Assembly (NCBI GenBank): GCA_027186245.1 | Contig: CP114483.1 | Coordinates: 31,130,642 to 31,194,641 of the forward strand | Source: Coriaria nepalensis | Lineage: Eukaryota > Streptophyta > Magnoliopsida > Cucurbitales > Coriariaceae | Direction: 5' to 3' | Length of the DNA stretch: 64,000 nucleotides | Shown: positions 47,001-59,000 of the stretch, piece after piece | Layout of the letters: every line of letters starts with the position of its first letter | How positions within the stretch are numbered: position 1 is the first letter of the stretch | Notes under the pieces: generated by a model | Told to the model about the DNA's origin: nothing | Database searches by the model: none | Seen by the model: the letters and a program-made list of their open reading frames with translations, nothing else | Made by a program: the position numbers and the translations under genes

Positions 47001-50000
47001 TTTGAAACAAGTTTTCCTAATTTTCAGGAATCCAAAGACCTGTAGGGCAAAAAAATCTCTTCCCACAACAGTAGCAGCTTATAGTAGAGAGAGTAAGAAT
47101 AAGGCAGAGTGAATAGACACTTCCATAGCTGTGGCCGCTCTTTCCAAGAGAACTAAGACTTAGCCAGTAAAAGCAACAACTTAAGTGCTAGTCCTGATAT
47201 TAATACCTCCGCATGAATTAAAAAATTTGAACCTACTATGGAGTTCAAATGCACTGCTTGATGAAATTGGGTCGAAAGAAACCAGAAAGTTGAAGAAAAT
47301 GTGGAAAATATGGAAAGATATTGTTTAGATTATGTTAGGTAGAATCTTAGGATATTTCTCTTAAGTATGCGATTGTGAATAAACTGTTAAGATTTACTAT
47401 ACTAGTCTAGGGTTTCCTATGTATAAATAGCCTAGCACTATAACTTGTGAAATATATAGCAGATTACTAAGGTCTTCATGGTATCAGAGCTAGGGCTCTT
47501 CTAAGGTCATTAATGGCTGACTTAATTAGCTAGTGACCTCTACTCGTTTCTGTAGAATATTGTAAGATAGATTCACGCTTCAGCAAACAAATCAAATTGA
47601 TTTGTTTGTTGATTAAGTGCAGATTAGTAGCTAGGTAGTTACCATTTTCTAGGGATTCTAATAGAATATGTTTAGATATGTTATGTGTAGTTAAACTAGG
47701 TTTTCTTTCCTATATAAAGGAACTTAAGATGTAAATTTAGAATATGAATAAAATTTCTTTTACCTCTAAAATTCACAGTTTCTGGCTCAGAAAACCAAAC
47801 ACTTCTTTAAGACTTATTCTGCTAACTCCCAACAACATGGGTGATGATTCTTCAACAATCATTGAGAAGAAACCGTCAACCCTGAGCCTCAATGAGAAGT
47901 CTACCATCCAGATCACAACCCACATTTTGAATAGACAGAACTTTCTGCGATGATCTCAATTAGTGAGAATAGTTTCTCACTAATTAAGGCAAAGGAAAGA
48001 TGAGGTATATAACGGTAACAACGGCACCTAGTATAAAGGACCCAAGTTATGCCACCTGGGAAGAAGAGAACTATATCATCGTCTCTTGGCTCATGAACTC
48101 CATGGTGGAGGATATTGATCAAAACTTCCTACTGCAAAGGAATTTTGGAATGCAGTATCCTTGACTTTCTCAGACTTGGGAAACTCAGCACAAATATATA
48201 AGATCAAGACAAAGATCCGAGAAATGAAACTAAGGGAGATGACTGTCACCAATTATTGTAATAAGATGTTAGGGTTATGGCAAGAGCTAGATATGTTTTA
48301 TGATCTTGACTAGGCATGTGGAAGAGATACTGCACAGTTTAAGAAAATAGTAGAAAAAGATAGGGTGTTTGAGTTCTTGGCTGGTCTTCAAACCTAACCT
48401 AGATGAAGCAAGAGATCGAATTCTACAACCATTGCCTTCTACAAGTTAAGTTTGTTTAGAGATTAGAAGGGAAGAGAGTCGTAAAATCGTGATAATGGGG
48501 AAGGACTCTATGGAAACTCTTCAAAATTTTGCCCTTAACACCACAGTATCAATAGAAACCATGGTAACTATAGAAGCAATTTTTAAGCCAAGAGGATCTA
48601 ATTCCTCCTATGGCCAACCCTCGAGATTTGAGGAGAGGGTGAAGGTCTAGTGTGATTAACATAACAAGCCTACACACACTAGGGCTACTTGTTGGAAAAT
48701 TCATGGAAAGCCACAAACATGGAAGGGCAACCAAAATGGAGACAAAAATAGTCATGGAATGCATGCTTCTGTTGAAACTGAGACACCATCTCCTTCCCTT
48801 ATCAAACTCCAAGATACCTTACTATGGGGTCCCTAAGTATCTATGGGGGAAGCAGCCCTTATAGCCACATACCTTATAAAAAGAGTTCCCACTAAGGTAC
48901 CAGAATATCAAACTCCAATCAAAAAACTATAAGAAACCTTTCCTCACATTCGGATCTTCAACTCCTTTTTCTATCTCCTAGAATTTTTGGCTGCACAGTT
49001 TTTGTTCATATACACAAACACAATAGGTCAAAACTTAATCCTAAAACTAAAAAGTGTCTTTGTGTGCTATTCTCCAAATCAAAAAGGGTATAAAGGTTAT
49101 CATCCTACTTCAAAAAAATTCTTGTGAGCATGTATGTAACTTTCTTTGAAGACACCTTACTTTACCAAAAATTCTCTTCAAGGGGAGAACAATTCTAGGA
49201 TAGAAGATCATTTTTGGAAAACTTCAAATTCCTTACCGCTACCAGTTCTAGATCAGCCAACTCTAAACGTTCCTTCATATAGTACTCCACCCACCCCTTC
49301 CTTACCTATAGAATCAAACATTAAAAACTCTTTTTTAGGGGGAGAAACATTACAAATAGTGCAGCAACTTGAGTTGCTAGTCTATTCTTGGAGGAAGCAG
49401 ATTCAAAATAAGGAACTTCAACCTTCTACCTACCAAAACTCCTCTTTGGATGACGATCTTGTAAATGAAACAGGTATGACAGTTCCAAATGTTTTGAATC
49501 ATCATAAAACTATTTCTACAAACTCTGATCTAGATATTCCTATTGATCTTGATATTCCTATTACCCTTAGGAAACAGACATGCACTTGTAATGTGCATCC
49601 TATTGCTAAATATGTCTCCTATCATAGGTTACCTCCTAGTTATAGAACTTTTACTACTAATTTGTCCAGTGTTTCAATTCCAAAAGATATTCAGGAAGCA
49701 ATGAGTCGATCTGAATGGAAAATGGCCGTGTTAAGAGATGAGGGCACTTGAGAAGAATGACACTAGGGAGATTATCAATTTACCTAATAGAGGTAACATA
49801 GTAGGCTGCAAGTGGGTGTTTACTATGAAATACAATGTTGATGGTAAGATTGAAAGGTACAAGGCAAGACTTGTGGCTAAAGGTTTCACACAAACTTATG
49901 AAATAGATTAACAAGAAACATTTGCATCGGTTGCTAAGGTAAACTCTATTAGAGTATTAGTTTCTCTTGCTGCTAACCTTGAGTGGCCTTTACAATAGCT

Positions 50001-53000
50001 AGATGTGAACAATGCGTTCCTTAATGAGGAATTAGAAGAGGAATTGTTTATGGATTTACCTCCTGGTTTTGAAGAACATTATAGGTCAAAGAAGATTTGC
50101 AAGCTAAGAAAGTCACAATACGGTCTAAAGTAATCACCTAGGGCATGGTTTGATCGACTTATTAAGTCTCTAGTCATGGATATCACCAAACTCAGGCAGA
50201 TCACACGTTATTTGTCAAGCATTCTATGGATGGTAAGATTGCTATTCTCATTGCATATGTAGATGACATGATCTTCACTGGAAGTAATGTGGATGAACTA
50301 GAAAAATTGAAGAAGTTTCTAGCCAAGGAATTTGAGATAAAAGATCTTAGATCGGTGAAGTATTTTTTGGGAATGGAATTTGCAAGATCTAAGAAGGGGA
50401 TTTTTGTTTCTTAAAGGAAGTATGTTCTTGACCTGCTTAAGGAAACAGGTTACCTCAGATGTAAATAGGTTGAAACTCCTATGGAAGCAAACTTGAAGTT
50501 GGAGGTAGCCAGTTTAGATAGGGTGGTGAATAGAAAACAGTTTCACAGATTAGTGGGAAGACTCATCTATCTATCTCATACTAGACCAGACATAGCATTT
50601 GCAGTTAGTGTTGTGAGTTAATTCATGCACTCACCTGTAGAAGAACACTTTGATGTTGTTTAAAGAATTCTCAGATACCTAAAAGGAAAACCGCGAAGGG
50701 GGTTGCTATTCCAAAATCATGGTCATATCGGAATTGAATTGAAGCATTTACAGATGTTGACTGGGCTGATAGTGTGACCGATAGAAGATCTACTTCAGGC
50801 TATTGTACTTATGTTGGTGGAAATCTAAGTGACTTGGAGAAGTAAAAAACATAATGTAGTAGCTAGAAATAGTGCAGAAGTTGAATTTAGAGCGGTTGCT
50901 CATGGGATACCTAAACATGTGGACAACAAAGCGGCTATCAACATTGCTCATAATCCTATTCAACACGATAAGACTAATCGTGTAGAGATTGATAGACATT
51001 TCATTAAAGAGAAGTTGGAAGAAGGCATAGTTGATGCCTTATATTCCCACAGAGCAACAAGTGGTAGATATCTTTACCAAAGGACTACAAAAAATTCAAT
51101 TCGACTAGTTTATATGCAAGCAAGGTTTACAAGACATCTTTGAACCAGTTTGAGGGAGAGTGGAAAATATGGAAAGATATTGATTAGATTCTATTAGGAG
51201 AAATCTTAGGATATTTCCATAAAGTACGCGATTGGAAATAAACTGTTAAGATTTACCATAACTAATCTAAAGGTTCCTATGTATAAATAGCGTAGCACTG
51301 TAACTTATGAAATCTATAGCAAATTACTAAAGTTTTCAGAAAATAACTAAACAGACTAAACAATTAGTACTATTCATCATAATTGAATCTTATCTAAACT
51401 TGCCTTTAAATAGGCATACTAGTGCAAGAATTGATGTACAAATATTTATACTCACTGAGAACAGTCATTGTAGCACTTCTCAGCCTGCTTGAAGTCATGG
51501 GCATAAAGGTAAACAATGATTGCGCTAAGGTATGCCTGAAATTTTGACAAAGATGTATTAAGGATAATCTTCTACCGGAAGAAAAGCCAAAGAATGTAAA
51601 AGAAAAAACAAACAAACAAAAAGAGAACAAAGACAGGATGTGGTGACTGTCAACGGATACATCCGTGATCACAATAATCAATTTAAAGTTGAGTTAAGAG
51701 AAAATAGCAACATTTTAGGTCTTTTGAGGAACTGGTTAGAGTTAAAAGTTAGTAACGCCAAACAATGGAAATAGGAGGAAACAATATAAAGGCTAAGTCT
51801 CTGCAAGAGTTGCATGAGAAATGTAGAAAACAATGCACCTGACTACAACTACAAACCCATCTTTCCACAAGAGCCACAACAAGGATGACCATAAGGAAAA
51901 GAAAAGTTTGAAGGAGATGTAATTTATAGAAGTCCCTAGGTCTAAAGCAACCTTATATAACAAGTTTGTCTAGTCATTATGTGTGCATGTGCATTCAGTA
52001 CATGGAAACCTATCTGAACAAGGGTTAACCAAGAGCCATTTAATTTACAAAAAGATGGCCATATGGTTTAAAAATAAAATTGAGAAAAACAACCATATCT
52101 TCGAACAATTAAAGAAATTTACCAGAAAAGGATACAGGAAAGAAGGCAAAAGAAATATAGGAGGCAGATTATAAAAACAGCACTGCAAATAAAGGCTGCC
52201 CAAAAATTATAAGAGCACAGTTGTTCAACTAAAGGAGCTAACGAGCTAGCAAAGGAATTGACCGCACCACACAGATAGAACAAGCGAGAATAATACGAAA
52301 CTAATTTAATGGTAGTTTTCTTTTGTCCTTTCTATTCTTTTCTTTTTCTTCCAATTTTTTTTAACTTATTTTCACTTTTTATTTCAAAAGGATGACAAAA
52401 AGAAAGGTGTTTAAGGGCTTACGGGAATACAGCTGCAAATCAAAAATATATCATATAAGCCGGAAAACATTTTTCTCACCTTGCACTGACTATGAGTGGC
52501 ATTGCACTTATCAGCTACCAAACCCCAATTCAACAAGAATGCTGCAGCATCTGCATACCTGTATGTAAAGAAAGCTCACTTATTAAAATCAATGTGGATG
52601 CATGCAGAAACTGCTAAATATGAAACATTAGGCTAAGGAGCTGTTTTTTTTGTATCAGTATACCGTCATTCGTATGAATATGTAAAAGTTTGAAAATATT
52701 ATCATGTTTATTTTCACAGAGAGATCACACACAGATAGGTGGAAATATCAAAGATCTTGTTTGAAATGCAATTTCTAAGGACAAATTGGTCCTCCCAAAA
52801 CATCTTGCTTTTCAAATTAATTTTCCATAAAATATGTTCTCATAATATACAATATCATAGTCTTACCATTGTAATTTTTTTTTGGCACGTGCAGCTTTAT
52901 TTTTACTTTTTTCTTTTTTTTTCTTTTTTTGGCATAGTAATAAACTAATAATGTTATCTATCGGTTTTTTTTTTTTTTTCAAAACCAGATTATAATATAT

Positions 53001-56000
53001 ATACTAGGGATTGTGATGAGGATAAATTTTATTAGCATGTCAAGGTATGGTGAGCAAGACATGATAATGTAAGTGTCATAATATTATTATACAACTTTGA
53101 TTAATTATGCAACCGTTAAGAGGATTAACAAGGACAGCCGACAGGACCTCACGCTTTTGATGCATAGATAGACAAATATATTTTGTGATATTAAGATCTT
53201 ACTTATACTTTACCGCGGTTGCACACTATGAATCTACAACATATCATATCAAAATGTAACACCATGATATTGTAAACAGTTGAAGAATTTCGAATCATTG
53301 ACCAAATCCTTGAGATTTGGTTGATTGTCTGTCTAGTTATGATAGCATTTTAGGTGATGTAAATATAGGTGATAGGGTGTAAATATTGAGCTGATTCTTT
53401 CCTAAGATAGCATATTGTAATTAGTGTTCTTTCCTAAGTGCTATATACCCAAGTATGTACTCTCAATTGTAAGAAGACAATCCTACAACTTTGATTCCCT
53501 TCTATACCTAAACCCTAGCTGTTGTTCTTGATTTCTTTTTACCCTCAGCCTTAAGCCGCTGCTCTCTACCCAACACCATGTCTAACGCATCTGAAACCAC
53601 TGTCTGACCTACTGCCAACTCAATGGCTCTTGTCTAGAAAATTGTCCATTCCGACTCTCATTCCGTCCTAATCACTGACATTCGACTGAATGAGAACAAT
53701 TTCTTAAGATAGTCTCAATCAGTCCAAATGTATATTCGAGGGAAGGGTAAGATAGGCTATCTCCCAGGTGATACCAAGGCACCAGCCAATACTGATCCTC
53801 TGTATGCCCATTTTGAATGTAGAGAACTCTATGATCATAGCATGGCTAGTCAACTCCATGGAGGAGGATATTAGTGCCAAGTATGTGTTACCCCACTGTT
53901 AAAAAACTTTGGGACACTGTATGTCAGATGTATTTTGACTTTGCGAATCAGTCTTAGATTTATGAGATGTAGCTACTCCTTGGGCGAATCCTATAGGGCC
54001 AGACAGTGTGACAAAGTACTTCAATAATCTCAAAAGGGAGTGGCTAGACCTGGATCTATTCACAACTATGAATGGAAGAGCACTGAAAATTTTATTCATC
54101 ACAAAAAGACTGTGGAAAGTGATCGGATTTTTAAGTTCCTAGCTGGTCTTAATGTGGAGTTCGATGAAGTCAGAGGAAGGATTATAGTCCGACAACCTCT
54201 ACCTTCCATTGAAGAAGTGTTCTCTGAGGTTAGAAGGGAGGAAAGGCCCAAAACCTCGCGTGCAGTGTGATTACTGTAACAAGCCTCGCCACACTTGAGA
54301 GACATGCTGGAAACTTCATGGAAAGCCCGCTAATTGGAAGAGCAACAATAATAATGGCAAAGGCATCCGTGTAATAGCCTTAGCCAAAGAAATGAAGAGT
54401 GTTGACAAAATTCTTAACAATGAGTAAATGGATCGCCTTCTCAAACTGTTGACTCTCAACCTGTCATCTGGTATTCCTAGTGGTTCTCTTGCCCAATCAG
54501 ATAGTATTCCTAAAACTTTCCTTAGTCATTCCACTCCTACACCATGGATCATAGATTCAGGTGCCTCATACCACATGACTAGTGTTTCTAGCTTATTCAA
54601 ATCTTATACACCCTGTCCTGGTAATAAAAATGTTAGAATTGCTGATGGAAGTTTGTCACCTATAGCTGGTACAAGAACCATAAAAATCTCTGAAAAATAA
54701 GAACTAAAATCCATCCTCTATGCCCCAAGACTTACTTGCAATCTGTTATCTATAAGCAAACTAACTAGAGACTTTGATTGTTGTGCCATCTTTTTTGTGA
54801 ATTTCAAGACAAGAGCTTAGGGGCGATGATTGGCGGTGCTAGGATGGTGGACGACCTTTACCATTTTAATGATGATTTTTAGAGAATAAACGAGCTCAAA
54901 GTTTGGTAGTATTAGTTCTATATCTATTCGTGAACAAATAATGATTTGGCATCTTAGACTTGGACATCCTAGTTTTCCTTACTTAAAGCACTTGTTTCCT
55001 AGTTTATTTAAAAACATTGATTGTACTTCCTTTCATTGTGAGAGTTGCTATTTATCAAAAAGTGATCGTATTCCTTATAAATTGCATGTGTATCATCCCT
55101 CCAAACCCTTTTACTTAGTATATAGTGATATCTAGGGCCCTTCAAAAATAACTACCTTAACTGGAAAAAAATGGTTCGACTTTTATAGATGATCACACTC
55201 GTTTGTGATAGGTGTATTTAATGAAGGATAAATCTGAAGTTGCAAAATTATTTAAAGACCTCTATAATATGGTTGAAAACCAATTTCAAAAATAAATAAA
55301 TAAGCATGCTTCATAATGATAATAGCATTGAGTACCTTAACACATACCTAGGGAATTTTTCAAGAGAAAAAGGTATTATTCAAAGATCTCCATGTCGTGA
55401 TACTCCACAACAAAACAGTATTGCTGAAAGAAAAACCCGTCATTTGCTTGAAGTTGGTAGAGCCATTATGTTTTCTATGAATGTTCCAAAATTCTTATGG
55501 GGTGAGTTATTTTAACTGCATGATACTTAATTAATCGTATGCCTACTCATGTTTTAAAGTACCAAACCCCCTTACAATGTTTGAAAAATATTTTTTCTTT
55601 CATTAGGGTTACTCCTAATATGGATAAAAAGGTTTTTGGTTGTACAACTCTTGTCCATATACCTACTCACCTTTGCTCTAAATTAGACCCTAGAGCTGAA
55701 AATTGTGTTTTCATTGGATATGCTCCAAATAGAAAAAGGTTATATATGCTTTAATCCACAAACAAATAAAATATATGTAAGCATAGATGTTGTGTTTTTG
55801 GAAAATCACCCTTTTTTTTAGCCAAAATCAATCATCTTCAGGGGGAGCGTAGTAATGATACATCTACACTTATACCTACTCCATGTTTTTCAGATTTGCC
55901 TATTCAAAAAAACCCAGGAAATGGTGTCTTTAAATAATGACAACTTATAAAATCTTGCTTTAAGGGATCAAAACATTACTGTAACATAAGCAATGGGAGA

Positions 56001-59000
56001 AATACTACAAAATAATATCCCACCACCTGAGCTTTGTGTTTACACTCGCCAAAGATACCATCACAATAGTAAGGGATGGTCAGCTCCCCTGGTACAACCA
56101 TAGTCATCACCTCCAAGGTCGAACTCCTTAGAATCTCAAGGTAATCCTACAAAACCTTCACAAGTTATCTCTATTCTACTAGATTTGGACCTGCCTATAG
56201 CTCTTAGAAAAGGAACTAGAACCTATACATAACTTCTGAGTGCTAAATACTTGTCTTACCACATATTATCCAACAAAAATAGAGCCTTAATTTCCAATAT
56301 TTCACACTTACTTGTTTTGAGAACTATTTAGGAAGCATTAGGTTATCCGAATTGGCAATCAACAGTTTTAGAAAAGATGAATGCTCCATAGAAGAATTAC
56401 ACTTAGGAGGTTGTTGACTTACCGAAGGAAAAGAAGACGGTGGGGTGTAAGTGGGTGTTTACAGTCAAGTTCAATGCCAATGGTACTATGGAAATATATA
56501 AAGAAAGACTTGTGGTGAAAGGGTTCACTCAAACATATAGGATCGATTATCAAGAGACAGTTGCACCAGTTGCTAAAATAGATTATGTTCGTGTTTTTAT
56601 GTCTTTAGTCATACATTTAACTAGCCCTTGCAATAGTTGACAATCAAAAATGCCTTCTTGAATGGAGAATAAGAGGAAGAAGTGTTCATGGATCTACCAC
56701 CTAGTTTTGAAGAGATATCTAGTAGAGAAAGTGTGCATATTAAAAAAGTCACTATATTGACTCAAACAGTCACCATGTGGGCTCGGTTTGAATGCTTTGG
56801 AAATGCTGTAAGAGGTCATGGTTACTCTCAAAGTCAGGCAAATCATACTATGTTTTTCAAACATTCGAGTGAAGGGAAAGTCGCCATACTGATAGCCTAT
56901 GTTGAGGATATAATACTGACAGATAATGATAGTGTTAAACTGGAAAGATTGAAGAAAGCTCTTGGTAAAGAGTTTGAAATTAAAGACTTCGGTGCACTGA
57001 AGTATTTTTTGGGAATGGAATTTGCAAGATCATCGAAAGGGATTGTTATCTCTCAACGCAAATACATCCTTGATATGCTACAAGAAACGGGACTACTCGG
57101 TTATAGAGCAAAGTGAGACACCTATAGGACCCAACATAAAGTTGCATCCTACAAAACCTGAAGACATAACCAAACCTTGGTCAGTTTCAACGACTTGTAG
57201 GGAGACTTATATATCTCTCACATACTCATCCTGACATTGCCTTCGCGATCAGCGTCATGAGTCAGTTTATCCATGCTCCTGGCCAGGAGCACTTTGAGGC
57301 CTTATACAGGATCCTTAGATATCTAAAGGGTACTCTAGGGAAAGGGTTGCTATTTCAAAAACACGGTCACCTACAAGGTGGAGGTATACATAGATGTGGA
57401 TTGGGCTGGTAGCGTGACTGATAGAAGGTCTACTTCTAGCTATAGCACCTTTGTTGTGGTAACCTAGTCACATGGCACAGCAAGAAACAATCTGTGGTAG
57501 GTAGAAGTAGAGCAGAAGCATAATATAGGGTTGTTGCTCTAGGAATTTGTGAAGTTCAATGGATACAAAGGTTATTAGAGGAACTAAAGTGAAAACCTTA
57601 CTCCCCATGAAGGTATACTGTGATAACAAAGCTGCTATCTCAATTGCCCATAATCCAGTACTTCATGACAGAACCAAGCACGTCAAAGTTGATGAACATT
57701 TTATAAAGGAGAAATTGGATAATGGTCTAGTTTGTATGCCCTATGTTCCTTCTAATGAACAGGTTGCAAATATACTCACAAAAGGACTAGCAAAAAAGCA
57801 ATTTGAAAACTTAATATGCAAGTTGGCCATGGAATACATTTTCAAACCAGCTTGAGGGGGGAGTGTTGAAGAATTTCAAATCATTGACCAAATCCCTGAC
57901 ATTTGGTTAATTATCTATCCAATTATGGTCGTAATTTATGTGATGTAAATATAGGTGATAGCGTGTAAATATAGAGTTGATTCTTTCCTAAGATAGCATA
58001 TTGTAATTAGTGTTTTTTCCTAAGTGATATATAGCCAACCGTGTACTCTCGATTGTAAGAAGAGAACCATACAACTTTGATTCCCTTATATACCTAAAAG
58101 TTGACATAAACTAACCCGTTACATAATAGGTTTTACTTAGCGGTTTAACATAAATCAAAATAAAGACTCTGATACTATAAACTAATTTGTTACATAATAG
58201 GTTTTACTTGGTGGTTTAACATAAATCAAAAGGTTTTACGCGATCTATTTTAAACTAACCTGTTACATAATAAAGCAGATAATATATAGCCAAATTACTT
58301 GAACGGGTGGGCTAAGTATACAGAAGGAAATTATTTCATAGATGCATGATCCATAACATCATATATCCAAAACCTAATGAAAAAATGAAGATAGAAAGAC
58401 CAAGTTGACTTTGTCCTCCACTTGTCTTGCTCATGGTCAAAGCAATTATTCTCCAAATATCAATTTTTTTTTAATTAGTTGAAAATTATTTAAAAAAGAG
58501 ATCTAGTCACATCCACAAGCTAGCCTGGTAGAGTTTCACAAAACATATTTAAGTTTTGTAACAATAGTCCTTAATTATAAACTGATCAATTTCTAAATGA
58601 GCTTGCTTTGTTATCATACAAAGGGGGACTGTTCTCCTTTTTTAAGGAAGAATGTTTAGGTAAAGCAATTATGTTGTCAAGTTGGTCACAGAGACATTCA
58701 GAGATGATGGTACAAATGAATAAATATAAATGCATCCCAGTATTTCCAAAGACTTACTTCTCGAGCTTTAGAAAAACTCTTGTGGCATCGATATATATAT
58801 CAAATGTCATTTGTTCCTTGCCATCTTCTTCGAGAGTTGTACAAGCATCAGTGTACAATTTGATAGCTTCTTCTGGCATGGCATCCTCCAGAGCACTGTG
58901 ACGGGTAACTATTACTTTAGATATTCATCTTTCACGAGATACATGAACCCATGAAGTAATAAAATCAAAGTATTTATTTGACGATATAAATTTAACTTAC

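Larger units (their letters stand above)
47300..51338 (+). mobile_element. Copia-2, Ty1/copia retrotransposon with internal deletion
   Basis: LTRs of about 179 bp (47300-47478, 51161-51338) are flanked by the target duplication GAAAA at 47295-47299 and 51339-51343. A tRNA-Met primer site, broken gag, the C-terminal part of integrase, RT and RNase H are present. Protease and most of integrase are missing, shortening the element to 4.04 kb. It sits antisense in intron 7 of gamma-SNAP. Confidence 0.93.
53278..58106 (+). mobile_element. Copia-3, Ty1/copia retrotransposon (defective)
   Basis: LTRs at 53278-53520 (right end approximate) and 57864-58106 are flanked by the target duplication TAAAC at 53273-53277 and 58107-58111. 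Gag, protease, integrase, RT and RNase H remnants occur in copia order. It lies antisense in the 6.2-kb intron of gamma-SNAP. No tRNA-Met primer site is recognisable after the 5' LTR, so that end is decayed. Confidence 0.9.

Noticed and set aside
47590..47800. Possible second solo LTR between the Copia-2 primer site and gag
   Set aside because: A TATATAAAGG box and an A/T-rich leader look LTR-like, but I could not find matching ends or a target duplication, so it is left as part of the Copia-2 leader.
51406..51681. 91-codon reverse frame
   Set aside because: It overlaps gamma-SNAP exon 51456-51535 in a different frame; the exon's true frame reads [20 protein letters not shown].
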